From Streptomyces paradoxus (GTDB taxonomy: Bacteria; Actinomycetota; Actinomycetes; Streptomycetales; Streptomycetaceae), in contig NZ_JACHGV010000006.1 of assembly GCF_014202475.1 (NCBI RefSeq), positions 248,001-312,000 on the forward strand: DNA of 64,000 bases. Reading direction: 5' to 3'. Positions 33,832-42,416 of this stretch are shown piece by piece; within the stretch, counting starts at the first letter, position 1; each line of letters begins with the position of its first letter. The notes beneath the pieces are model-generated. The model saw only the letters and a program-made list of their open reading frames with translations, was not told the origin of the DNA and ran no database searches. The position numbers and the translations under genes were made by a program.

Positions 33832-34571
33832 CTCGTCCCCGTTCCCCGCACGTACAAGGGCTCGCCCGGCGGCGTCGCCCCGGCCGGCAGGACTGCCAGG
33901 TCGAGGCCGCGCACCAGGCGGGCCCTCAGCGTCTCGTCGGCGGCGAGGCGGCGCGCGACCGCGTGGACGCCGGCCTCGTGCGGCACGGCCGGCTCGAAGA
34001 CCAGGGCGAGGGTGCCGTCGGCCCTGCCGGGGCCGAGGTAGGCCCGCACCACGGCGGACACACCGGCGACCACGGAGCGCACCGCGTCCACGACGGCCGG
34101 GTCGGCGAGCGGGTCCGTGGTGGTGCGGCCCTCGGCGAGCGACAGCAGCGTGGGGCCGGTCAGCTCGAACGGCACCGGTCCGGCCATGTCGAGCACGATC
34201 GTGTCCGCCTTCTCGTGCGCGGCGGCCTGCAGCGCCTGGTGCAGCGGCACGGCGACGGGGCGGGCCGCCGGGTCCCAGCGGGCGAGGGAGTCCGTGGAGG
34301 TGAAGGCGGGCAGCGCGGTGCGGTCGCCGGCCTTCAGGGTGGGGACGGCCATGTCGCTGGTCTTCTCGCGGCGCAGTCCCCGCTCGTCCTCCTCGACCTC
34401 ACCGAGCACGGCCACGACGGGGACGAGCAGCCGGGCGCCCTGGAGAGCGGCGAGGACCGGGCCGACGGCGCCGCGGTCCGCGGACCAGGCGGTGAGGGCC
34501 GCGCTCAGCCGGGGGTCGGCGGAGCCGTCGTCGTCGGAGAAGCCGGAGTCCGGGATGTTCTTGTTCGCCAC
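33828..34571 (-). CDS. SseB family protein
   Basis: 247 residues. The N-terminal SseB domain is LSAALTAWSADRGAVGPVLA, ARLLVPVVAV and SDMAVPTLKAGDRTALPAFT. The second half (LALVFEPAVP, VHAVARRLAADETLRARLV) resembles SseB C-terminal enhanced-serine-sensitivity modules. Function in Streptomyces is unclear. It is 42 bp downstream of the mycosin gene on the same strand. Confidence 0.85.
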   Translation of the reverse strand: MANKNIPDSGFSDDDGSADPRLSAALTAWSADRGAVGPVLAALQGARLLVPVVAVLGEVEEDERGLRREKTSDMAVPTLKAGDRTALPAFTSTDSLARWDPAARPVAVPLHQALQAAAHEKADTIVLDMAGPVPFELTGPTLLSLAEGRTTTDPLADPAVVDAVRSVVAGVSAVVRAYLGPGRADGTLALVFEPAVPHEAGVHAVARRLAADETLRARLVRGLDLAVLPAGATPPGEPLYVRGTGTS

Positions 34572-34613
34572 GCGTCGACCCTATCGGCCGGGCGGTGGGC
34601 TCCCGGCAGTGGC

Positions 34614-35822
34614 TCAGAAGTCCTCACGGCCGGTACGGCGGCCCCGCCACAGGACGACCGCCGCGACCAGCAGGACGCCGCCGGCACCGCCCGCGAGGGG
34701 GGCGGCCCAGTCGGCGGTGCCGTCGCCGGAGGCGTCGGCGTCCGGTCCGCTGCCGAAGTACTTCGCGCCGTAGGACGCCGACTGCAGGCCCTCCGGCTTG
34801 AGGCGGCCGGCGGCCTCGATGGCGGCGGCCGGGTCGACGAAGCCGAAGCCGCGGGAGTCGTCGCGGCCCCCGGCCGGGGCGTTGCGGGCGGTGTCCTCCA
34901 GCAGCGTCTTGATCTGGGCCGGGGCGAGACCGGGGTGGGCGGCCTTGACCAGGGCGGCGGCGCCGGAGACGAAGGCGGCGGCGGCGCTGGTGCCCCAGCC
35001 CTCGTAGTACTTGTGGTCGGGGTCGGCGATGACGACGTCGACGCCGGGGGCGCTGACCGTGGCGTACCAGCGGCGGGTGGAGAAGGAGGCACGGGTGCCG
35101 GCGCGGTCGACGGCCGTGGCGGCGATGACGCCCGGGTAGGCGGCCGGGTAGGAGATGTGGTCGCCCTTCTCGCCGCCGTTGCCTGCGGAGGCGACGACGA
35201 CCACGCCCTTCTTCAGGGCGTACTGGATGGCCTGGTCCTCGCCGGGTTCGGGGTGCGCGGAGGCGGAGTCGTCGCCGAGGGAGAGGTTGATGACGTCGGC
35301 GCCGTGGTCGGCGGCCCAGCGGATGCCCTCGGCGAGGGCGTTGCCGCGGGTGCTGCGGGCCTTGGCGCGGGAGGGGTCGCCGTCCTCCAGGATCACGCGG
35401 ACCGGGAGGATCTTCGCCTCGGGGGCGATGCCGAGGACGCCGTCGGCGTCGCCGGGGCCGTGTCCGTGGCCGGCGATGATGCCGGCCATGGCGGTGCCGT
35501 GCCGGGCCCAGGCGCGGTCGCCGGGTTCGGCCCCGAAGCGGATCAGGTCCTTGCCGGGCAGGACGTTGCCGGCCAGGTCGGGGTGGTCCTCCTCGACGCC
35601 GGTGTCCAGGACGGCGACGGTGACGCCGCGGCCCTTGGTGGTCTGCCAGGCCTCCTCGGTGTGCATGGCCTCAAGGGCCCACTGCTGGGCGCGGATGCCG
35701 TCGGCGTGCGCGGTGGCGGCGGGGAGGAGGACGAGACCGGCGGTGAGCAGGACGCCGAGGGCGGCAACCCTCTTGGACGGCCTGCGCGGGCGTTTCCCGG
35801 CCGGGGGGTGCACGACGGTCAC
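34614..35822 (-). CDS. mycP: Mycosin (type VII secretion-associated subtilisin protease)
   Basis: 402 residues. Signal peptide 1-40 (ends ATAHA). Subtilase triad: Asp73 in AVLDTG, His108 in RHGTAMAG, Ser279 in GTSAAAAF, with the oxyanion Asn in ASAGNGG (215). One C-terminal TM (about 372-392, GGAGGVLLVAAVVLWRG) and a short basic tail anchor the protease facing outward. Mycosins cleave ESX components. No eccB/C/D or WXG100 gene lies in the window. It starts inside the stop of the upstream repeat protein (4-bp overlap), so the two are made together. Confidence 0.9.
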   Translation of the reverse strand: MTVVHPPAGKRPRRPSKRVAALGVLLTAGLVLLPAATAHADGIRAQQWALEAMHTEEAWQTTKGRGVTVAVLDTGVEEDHPDLAGNVLPGKDLIRFGAEPGDRAWARHGTAMAGIIAGHGHGPGDADGVLGIAPEAKILPVRVILEDGDPSRAKARSTRGNALAEGIRWAADHGADVINLSLGDDSASAHPEPGEDQAIQYALKKGVVVVASAGNGGEKGDHISYPAAYPGVIAATAVDRAGTRASFSTRRWYATVSAPGVDVVIADPDHKYYEGWGTSAAAAFVSGAAALVKAAHPGLAPAQIKTLLEDTARNAPAGGRDDSRGFGFVDPAAAIEAAGRLKPEGLQSASYGAKYFGSGPDADASGDGTADWAAPLAGGAGGVLLVAAVVLWRGRRTGREDF

Positions 35823-37816
35823 GAGGGCTGCTCCGAGGCCGAGCGGACGTTTCTGCGGAAGTCGCGTTCGACGCGGTCGGCGAGGCCCTTCGCCTCATTG
35901 CCGAGGCCGGCCTGTGCGGCGGCGGTGGTGGCGTCCGCCTCCACGGCGTCCCTGGCGGGCTGCGGGTCGTCGACGGTACGGCCGTCGGCCCAGCCGGAGA
36001 CGGCGTAGACGACGACCGGGGCCTCGGTGAGCACCGAGACGGTCCAGGAGGCGCGCTGGCGGGCGCCGAAGCCGGCCGCGAGCGTGCCCTTCGCGGCGTA
36101 CGGCAGGGGCATCAGATCGCTGCGGCGGTCCAGGCGTTCCTTGCGGAAACGGTTCGCGAGGGCGGTCATGCCTGGGGCGTCGGCGGTGGTGAAGAGCAGG
36201 CCGACGGTGGTCACGTAGCTCTCGGTGGCGTCGGTGTAGGTGGCGCGCAGGAGGCGGTCGCAGCCGACGGGGGCGAGGGCCTTGCGCAGCAGCGGGTCGA
36301 ACGCGTTCTTGCAGCCGCTGTCGGGGGCGACGGCGATGCGGGTCCAGGTGCGGTCGGCTCCGCCGGGTCCGGCGCCCCGGCCCTGCACGGTGGGCGGGAA
36401 GAGCTGGTCGACCGGGACGCTGTGCCAGAGGCTTCCGGCCGCGGCGAAGGTGCTGGGCGCGCCGTCCTCCCCGGAGCCGCCGACGAGCCAGCTGCCGGTG
36501 ACCGCACCCGAGATGAGTCCCAGTCCGAGCACGAGGCAGACGGCGGCAGCGGCGGCCTGCGGCGCCCCGCGCCGGCCGAGCGGCCGGGGCCGGGCGTCAC
36601 CGTCGTAGCCCTCGGGTTCACCGAACGACACCAGGGGGCGCGTGGCGCTCCAGGAGAGGGCCGGGTCGGGAGCGACCGGAGCGGAGGGGGCCTGCGGTTC
36701 GTGTGCGGGGCGCGGCGGGGTGGCGGGGCGGGCGAAGGGGGAGGCGGCCTCGTCCTTCGCCGGGTCGGCGGGGACCGGGCGAAGGCGGGCGGTCGTCTCG
36801 GACGTGTTCTCGCCGGGGGCGCCGGTACGGCGGGGCGTGGGGAGCCGGAACGGCCGTCCGGCCGTCTCCGACGGCGCTCCGGCCTGGGCGCCGGAACCGC
36901 CGGGGGCGGAGAGGCGGAAGGGCCGCGCGGGCGTCTCCTGCGGAGCCCCCGCCGTGGTGTCCGGGCGCCCCGTCCGCCCGGAGGAGCCCGGCGTGGGGAG
37001 GTGACGCGGCCGCGGAGGGGCGTCCGGTCCCGGGGAGGTGGCCGGCTTGTCCGGGCCGGGGCGGGTATCACGGCCGAGGCCGGGCGGCGTGTCCGAGCCG
37101 GGCCGGACCTCGCGCCCTGCGCGGGACGGCCCGTTGGAGCCGACGCGGGTATCGCGGCCGACGCCGGGCGGCGTGTCCGGGCCGGGGCGGGTCTCAGGGC
37201 CGGCACCGGACGGCCCGTTCGAGCCGGGGCTCGTCTCACGGCCGATGCCGGAGAGCCGGTCCGAGGCGGCGCGCGTCTCGCGGCCCACGCTGGGCGGCGC
37301 GTCGGGGAAGCGAGTGGACGCGCGGGGCGGCATGTTCGAGCCGGGGCGGGTCTCAGGGCCGACACCGGGCAGCCTCTTCGAGCTGAGGCGGGTCTCGCGG
37401 CCGACGCCGGTCGACGTGTCCGACCCGGGGCCGGTCTCACGGCCGGCACCGGACGGCCCGTTCGAGCCGGGGCTCGTCTCACCGCCGATGCCGGACAGCC
37501 GGTCCGAGCCGGCGCGCGGCTCGCGGCCGACGCTCGGCGGGGTGTCCGGGAAGCGGGTGGAGGCGCGGGGCGGGGGCGGGGCGGTGGGCTCGGTGCGTCC
37601 GGCGGAACCGGCGTTCCCGGCTCCGAGTACGGGGAAGCGGGGGCGGCCGTCCGGCCTGTCAGAGGAGTTCGGGGCGGCTGCCGGTCCCGTCGCGGGGCCG
37701 GACGCCCCGCCCGGGGTGTCCCGCTCGTCCGTCGCCGGGGCGCTCGGCGGGTGCGACGGACGCGGTGGCGTGGTGGGGCGCGGGGGGAAGGAGGCGCGCG
37801 GCGCTTCCGTGCTCAT
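35819..37816 (-). CDS. Pro/Gly-rich repeat protein with one TM and an extracytoplasmic domain
   Basis: 665 residues. The first ~400 are low complexity, with 15-16-residue units like GRETRPGSDTPPGVG at about 95-260. An 81-residue block (84-161) is repeated at 165-242. A TM follows at 421-446 after RRGAPQ. The outer domain (about 455-650) has two cysteines (SGCKNAF, VGCDR) that may pair, and reads ATYTDATESYVTTVGLLFTT. No signal peptide, so N-in/C-out. It overlaps the mycosin gene by 4 bp. It is probably a membrane partner, chaperone or substrate of the protease, by context only. Confidence 0.75.
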   Translation of the reverse strand: MSTEAPRASFPPRPTTPPRPSHPPSAPATDERDTPGGASGPATGPAAAPNSSDRPDGRPRFPVLGAGNAGSAGRTEPTAPPPPRASTRFPDTPPSVGREPRAGSDRLSGIGGETSPGSNGPSGAGRETGPGSDTSTGVGRETRLSSKRLPGVGPETRPGSNMPPRASTRFPDAPPSVGRETRAASDRLSGIGRETSPGSNGPSGAGPETRPGPDTPPGVGRDTRVGSNGPSRAGREVRPGSDTPPGLGRDTRPGPDKPATSPGPDAPPRPRHLPTPGSSGRTGRPDTTAGAPQETPARPFRLSAPGGSGAQAGAPSETAGRPFRLPTPRRTGAPGENTSETTARLRPVPADPAKDEAASPFARPATPPRPAHEPQAPSAPVAPDPALSWSATRPLVSFGEPEGYDGDARPRPLGRRGAPQAAAAAVCLVLGLGLISGAVTGSWLVGGSGEDGAPSTFAAAGSLWHSVPVDQLFPPTVQGRGAGPGGADRTWTRIAVAPDSGCKNAFDPLLRKALAPVGCDRLLRATYTDATESYVTTVGLLFTTADAPGMTALANRFRKERLDRRSDLMPLPYAAKGTLAAGFGARQRASWTVSVLTEAPVVVYAVSGWADGRTVDDPQPARDAVEADATTAAAQAGLGNEAKGLADRVERDFRRNVRSASEQPS

Positions 37817-38084
37817 GCACCCCCCGTTTCCTCATGGCCGGGCCGCTCGTCTGACGCGGGCCGTCGCCGTCCTGCCCGAGGCCCGGTACGGAATCGTCCC
37901 GGGCACACATACCCGTACGGACGGAGCGTCATCCCGGCGCGGGTCCCCGGCCGGCGGCGTCCGTCGTACGTTCGCGTCACTCTACGACTTGTTCCTGGGC
38001 GAACGGGAACCAGTCCACGAGGCCGGGGCATCTGCCCGGAACGTCCCCCTACCCTGCGGTAATCCAGTCTGGCAGGCTGCGTTC
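37817..38084. other. Divergent promoter region
   Basis: About 270 bp between the repeat-protein gene and the PLP enzyme gene. Nothing beyond possible promoters was recognised; no strong dyad that I can assign. Confidence 0.3.
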
Positions 38085-39287
38085 ATGACTGCGCGCGCCG
38101 CCGACCGGGCCCGTTACGACCGGGCCACCGCCCATCTCGACGCCCCTCTCGCGATCGTGGACCTGGAGGCTTTCGACGCCAACGCCGCCGACCTGGTCCG
38201 ACGTGCCGGGGGCAAGCCGATCCGGGTCGCCAGCAAGTCCGTGCGCTGCCGGGCGCTGCTGGAGCGCGTCCTGGCCCGGGACGGCTTCGCGGGGATCATG
38301 TCGTTCACCCTGGCCGAGTCGCTGTGGCTGGCCCGCTCGGGGTTCGAGGACGTGCTGCTCGCCTATCCGTCCGCCGACCGTGCGGCGTACGCCGAACTGG
38401 CCGGTGATCCCAAGCTCGCCGCCGCCGTGACCGTCATGGTCGACGACGTCGCCCAGCTGGACCTGATCGACGCCTCCCGGGGCGGCGGGCGTGAAGTGGT
38501 GCGCGTGTGCCTGGAGTTGGACACGTCCCTGAAGCTGTTCGGCGGGCGGGTGCGGGTCGGAGCCCGGCGTTCGCCGCTGCACTCCCCCGCCCAGGTCGCC
38601 GACGTGGCCCGGGCGGTGGCCCGGCGTCCCGGCTTCGAGGTCGTGGGGATCATGGCCTACGAGGGGCATGTCGCCGGTGTCGGGGACTCGCTGGCGGGTC
38701 GTCCGCTGCGGTCCCGCGCGATCCGGCTGATGCAGGCCGCCGCCAAGCGTGAACTCGCCGAGCGGCGTGCGGCGGTGGTGCGCGCGGTGCGGGCGGTCGT
38801 GCCGGGTCTGGAGTTCGTCAACGGCGGCGGCACCGGCTCGGTGCAGCACACGGCGGCCGAGGACGCGGTCACCGAGATCGCCGCCGGTTCGGGGCTGTAC
38901 GTGCCGCGCCTGTTCGACAACTACACCTCGTTCAGCGGCCGTCCGTCGGCCCTGTTCGCCCAGCCCGTGGTGCGGCGGCCGGGGGTCGGGGTCGTGACGG
39001 TCCTCGGCGGTGGCTATCCCGCCTCCGGTGCGGCGGGGCCCGACCGGTCGCCCGTGCCGTATCTGCCCGAGGGGCTGCGCTACGACCCGCAGGAGGGCGC
39101 CGGTGAGGTGCAGACGCCGCTGCTGGGCTCGCCCGCGGACGATCTGCTGATCGGTGACAAGGTGTGGTTCCGGCACGCGAAGGCCGGTGAGCTGTGCGAG
39201 CGGTTCGACCGGCTGCACCTGGTCGAGGGCGACGCGGTGACGGCGACCGTGCCCACCTACCGCGGCGAGGGCCACACGTTCCTGTAG
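38085..39287 (+). CDS. PLP enzyme with alanine-racemase fold (D-threonine aldolase/deaminase-like)
   Basis: 400 residues. The N-terminal barrel starts PLAIVDLEAFDANAADLVRR; Lys51 in RVASKSVRC is the PLP lysine. GIMAYEGHVAGVGD and FVNGGGTGSVQHTA provide phosphate and substrate contacts, and the C-terminal D-Ser_dehydrat-like domain ends IGDKVWFRHAKAGELCERFD. The family includes amino acid deaminases, D-threonine aldolases and D-serine dehydratases. The exact substrate is unknown. The open frame upstream of ATG 38085 is the shadow of the repeat protein. Confidence 0.85.
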   Translation: MTARAADRARYDRATAHLDAPLAIVDLEAFDANAADLVRRAGGKPIRVASKSVRCRALLERVLARDGFAGIMSFTLAESLWLARSGFEDVLLAYPSADRAAYAELAGDPKLAAAVTVMVDDVAQLDLIDASRGGGREVVRVCLELDTSLKLFGGRVRVGARRSPLHSPAQVADVARAVARRPGFEVVGIMAYEGHVAGVGDSLAGRPLRSRAIRLMQAAAKRELAERRAAVVRAVRAVVPGLEFVNGGGTGSVQHTAAEDAVTEIAAGSGLYVPRLFDNYTSFSGRPSALFAQPVVRRPGVGVVTVLGGGYPASGAAGPDRSPVPYLPEGLRYDPQEGAGEVQTPLLGSPADDLLIGDKVWFRHAKAGELCERFDRLHLVEGDAVTATVPTYRGEGHTFL

Positions 39288-39300
39288 CGACCGGCGCGCG

Positions 39301-40206
39301 TCAGTCCGCCGGGCCGATGCTGCTGCCGACGCCGCCGCCGGTGTCCGCGTCGCCGACCGGTCGGATGCCCTTGGTGATGCGGTCCATGTCGGCGAGCGGC
39401 GGTCCGTCCTCGCCGGCGTCGAAGACGTACCGGACGAGGACCGGTGACTCGGTGCCGACGCTGGAGGGGAAGGCGAGCGACTGCACGTAGCCGCCGGGGC
39501 CCTTGGCGGTCTTGACGCGCCAGCGCACGAGGTACCCGGCGCGGCCCGCCACCGCGACCGGCCCGGACCTGACGACCTGGTGCGACTCCAGGCCGCCGTA
39601 GAGCTCACGGCCCAGCCGGTCGCGGTCGTAGGCCTCGTCGGCGGCCTCGGAGATGTCGGCCTTGGCGAGGGCCTCGGGGGACTTCTCGTCGTTCTCGGTC
39701 ACCGTGCGGGAGAAGACCATGCCGTGGCGGCACAGGCCGACGCCGGCGGGGCAGTCGTAGGTGCCGTCGGTCGTCATGACGACGTCGTCCTGGGCGACGT
39801 GCTGCGGGCGGACCCAGCCGTCGCGCAGCGGGAACGTGATGCCGTTGAGCTGGTCCTCGACGACCGCGGGGTCGTCGGCGGACGGTTGCGACGTGGACGC
39901 CTCGGGGGTCGGCTCCGAGGATCCGGGCGTGTACTCGGGCGCGGAGGTCGGGGCCGTGCCGGCCTGCGTGCCGTCGCCGTCGTCCCCGCCGAGGGCGACG
40001 GCTCCGGTGACGATCGCCGCGACCAGGACGGCGCCGGCGGCGGTCAGGGCGACCGCCCTCGTCCGGCCGGTGCCGCCGCCCGGTGGCGGGGCGGCGGGGG
40101 CCTCGGGCGCGCGGCGGTGGTCGGTCCAGGCCGTGCCGTCCCACCAGCGCTGCAGGTGCGGGGCGTGCGGGTCGGGATACCAGCCGGGCGGCGGCGTCAT
40201 GCTCAT
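39301..40206 (-). CDS. DUF2510 membrane protein with outer beta-rich domain
   Basis: 301 residues. The DUF2510 motif PPGWYPDPHAPHLQRWWDGT then AWTDH is at the N-terminus (cytosolic). TM about 52-73, a Thr/Pro/Ser linker, then an outer domain resembling LpqN/lipoprotein-like folds (ITFPLRDGWVRP; GTYDCPAGVGLCRHGM with two cysteines). Unknown function; such proteins are common in actinobacteria. Start ATG 40206 or 40200. Confidence 0.8.
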   Translation of the reverse strand: MSMTPPPGWYPDPHAPHLQRWWDGTAWTDHRRAPEAPAAPPPGGGTGRTRAVALTAAGAVLVAAIVTGAVALGGDDGDGTQAGTAPTSAPEYTPGSSEPTPEASTSQPSADDPAVVEDQLNGITFPLRDGWVRPQHVAQDDVVMTTDGTYDCPAGVGLCRHGMVFSRTVTENDEKSPEALAKADISEAADEAYDRDRLGRELYGGLESHQVVRSGPVAVAGRAGYLVRWRVKTAKGPGGYVQSLAFPSSVGTESPVLVRYVFDAGEDGPPLADMDRITKGIRPVGDADTGGGVGSSIGPAD

Positions 40207-40248
40207 CCCGGCACTGTAGGGCGCGCCCCGCACCGTCCGGGCACTCGC

Positions 40249-41034
40249 CTACAGGGGTGTGACGTACGCCCCGGCGATCCCGCCGTCGACCAGGAAGTCG
40301 GTGGCGTTGACGAAGGAGGAGTCGTCGCTGGCCAGGAAGGCCACGGCGGCGGCGATCTCCTCGGCCTCGGCGAACCGGCCCAGCGGGATGTGCACCAGGC
40401 GGCGCGCGGCCCGCTCCGGGTCCTTGGCGAACAGCTCCTGGAGGAGCGGGGTGTTGACCGGGCCCGGGCAGAGGGCGTTCACGCGGATGCCCTCGCGGGC
40501 GAATTGCACGCCGAGTTCACGGGACATGGCGAGGACGCCGCCCTTGGAGGCCGTGTACGAGATCTGCGAGGTCGCCGCGCCCATCCGGGCGACGAAGGAC
40601 GCCGTGTTGATGATCGAGCCCCGGCCCTGGCGCTGCATGTAGGGGATGGCGGCCTTGCAGCACAGGTAGACGGAGGTGAGGTTGACCTCCTGGACGCGCT
40701 TCCAGGCCTCCAGGCCGGTCTCCAGGATGGAGTCGTCGTCGGGCGGGGAGATGCCGGCGTTGTTGAAGGCGATGTCGACGCTGCCGTAGGTGTCGTAGGC
40801 GGTCTTGAAGAGGGCCTCGACCTGCTCGGGGTCGGTCACGTCGACCTTCACGAAGGTGCCGCCGACCTCCTCGGCCGCGGCCTTGCCGCGGGCGTCGTCC
40901 ACGTCTCCGCAGACGACGTGGGCCCCTTCGGAGGCGAGGCGGCGGGCGGCGGCGAGGCCGATGCCGCTGCCGGCTCCGGTGACGACGGCGGTACGGCCGA
41001 CCAGGCGGCGGCAGATGTTTTCCTGGGCAGTCAC
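40249..41034 (-). CDS. SDR oxidoreductase of the gamma-glutamylation cluster
   Basis: 261 residues. TGAGSGIG (19-26), Asp44 in CGDVDD suggests NAD(H), NNAG (about 91-94), catalytic Ser in NTASF and YTASK. The C-terminus LASDDSSFVNATDFLVDGG is of the FabG-like group. GTG 41034 overlaps the aldehyde dehydrogenase stop (GTGA), so it is the third gene of the glnA4 operon. In this setting it could oxidise the hydroxyl of gamma-glutamylethanolamide to the aldehyde (inference). Confidence 0.85.
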   Translation of the reverse strand: MTAQENICRRLVGRTAVVTGAGSGIGLAAARRLASEGAHVVCGDVDDARGKAAAEEVGGTFVKVDVTDPEQVEALFKTAYDTYGSVDIAFNNAGISPPDDDSILETGLEAWKRVQEVNLTSVYLCCKAAIPYMQRQGRGSIINTASFVARMGAATSQISYTASKGGVLAMSRELGVQFAREGIRVNALCPGPVNTPLLQELFAKDPERAARRLVHIPLGRFAEAEEIAAAVAFLASDDSSFVNATDFLVDGGIAGAYVTPL

Positions 41035-42416
41035 TGTGCGGGGCCCTCCGTGCTGATGAAGACGTTCTTGGTTTCGGTGAAGGCGGCCAGGGCGTCGGGG
41101 CCGAGCTCGCGCCCGACACCGGACTGCTTGTAGCCGCCGAACGGCGTCCAGTAGCGGACGCTGGCGTGGGAGTTGACGGACAGGTTGCCGGCGCGGACGG
41201 CCTGGGAGACGCGCAGGGCGCGGCCGACGTCCCGGGTCCAGATGGAGCCGGACAGGCCGTAGGGGGTGTCGTTGGCCAGCCGGATCGCGTCCTGCTCGTC
41301 GGTGAACGGCAGGAGGACGGCGACGGGGCCGAAGATCTCCTCGCAGGCCGCGGCCGAGTCGGGGCTCTCCCCGGTGAGGACGGTCGGCGGGAACCAGAAG
41401 CCGGGGCCTTCGGGTGCGCTGCCGCGCAGGGCCGGGGCGCCGTCGGGCACGAAACCGCGGACGCGGTCGAGCTGCTGCCGGGAGATCAGCGGGCCCATCT
41501 GGGTCTTCTCGTCGGCCGGGTCGCCCACCACCACGGCGGCCAGCGCCTCGGCGAGCAGCTCGCGGACCTCGTCGTAGACGCTCTCCTGGACCAGGACGCG
41601 GGTGCGGGCACAGCAGTCCTGGCCTGAGTTGTCCAGGAAGGAGAAGGGGTCGACGGCCGTCTTCAGGTCGGCGTCGGCGAAGACGATGTTGGGGCTCTTG
41701 CCGCCCAGTTCGAGAGTGACGGGTTTGACCTGTTCGGCGCCGAGGGCCGCGACGCGCGTCCCGGTCCGGGTCGAGCCGGTGAAGACGATCTTGGCGACTC
41801 CGGGGTGCCGGACCAGTGCGTCGCCCGTGATGTCGCCGCGCCCCGGCAGCACCTGGAAGAGGTGCTCGGGGAGCCCGGCCTCCAGGGCGAGTTCGGCGAG
41901 GCGCAGCGCGGTGAGCGGGGTGGTCTCGGCGGGCTTGAGGATGACGGCGTTGCCGGCCGCGAGGGCGGGGGCGGTGCCCCAGGCGGCGATCGGCATGGGG
42001 AAGTTCCAGGGCGCGATCACGCCGACGACGCCGAGCGGTTCGAGGATCGTGACGTTCAGGCCGCCGGGCACCGGGATCTGCCGGCCGGTGAGCCGCTCCA
42101 CTCCCCCGGCCGCGTAGTCCAGCAGGTCGCGGACGTTGCCGGCCTCCCAGCGGGCGTTGCCGATGAGGTGCCCGGCCTCGCGGACCTCCAGGCGGGCCAG
42201 TTCCTCCAGGTGCGTCTCGACGGTGGCCGCGAAGCGGCGCAGCAGCCGGGCGCGGTCGCCGGGTGGCAGGGCGGCCCAGATCCGCTGCGCCCTGGCGGCG
42301 TGGGTGACGGCCGCGTCGACGTCGGCCGGGCTCGCCCCGGCGATGGCGGCGACGACCTCCTCGGTCGCGGGGTTCAGTACTTCCAGAAGGTGCTCGGAGG
42401 ACAAGAGGGGCCTCAC
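41031..42416 (-). CDS. NAD-dependent aldehyde dehydrogenase of the gamma-glutamylation cluster
   Basis: 461 residues, a typical ALDH. VIAPWNFPM (133-141), ILKPAETTPL, Glu236 in ELGGKSP and the nucleophile Cys268 in GQDCC. C-terminal EEIFGPVAVLLPF and YWTPFGGYKQSG. GTG 42416 overlaps the glnA4 stop (GTGA). By context it is the PuuC-like step, oxidising a gamma-glutamyl aldehyde to the acid. The upstream open frame is a shadow of glnA4. Confidence 0.9.
   Translation of the reverse strand: MRPLLSSEHLLEVLNPATEEVVAAIAGASPADVDAAVTHAARAQRIWAALPPGDRARLLRRFAATVETHLEELARLEVREAGHLIGNARWEAGNVRDLLDYAAGGVERLTGRQIPVPGGLNVTILEPLGVVGVIAPWNFPMPIAAWGTAPALAAGNAVILKPAETTPLTALRLAELALEAGLPEHLFQVLPGRGDITGDALVRHPGVAKIVFTGSTRTGTRVAALGAEQVKPVTLELGGKSPNIVFADADLKTAVDPFSFLDNSGQDCCARTRVLVQESVYDEVRELLAEALAAVVVGDPADEKTQMGPLISRQQLDRVRGFVPDGAPALRGSAPEGPGFWFPPTVLTGESPDSAAACEEIFGPVAVLLPFTDEQDAIRLANDTPYGLSGSIWTRDVGRALRVSQAVRAGNLSVNSHASVRYWTPFGGYKQSGVGRELGPDALAAFTETKNVFISTEGPAQ

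Noticed and set aside
37060..37570. Regularly spaced repeats resembling a CRISPR array
   Set aside because: They are in-frame 15-16-codon protein repeats on the minus strand with variable units; no leader or cas gene.
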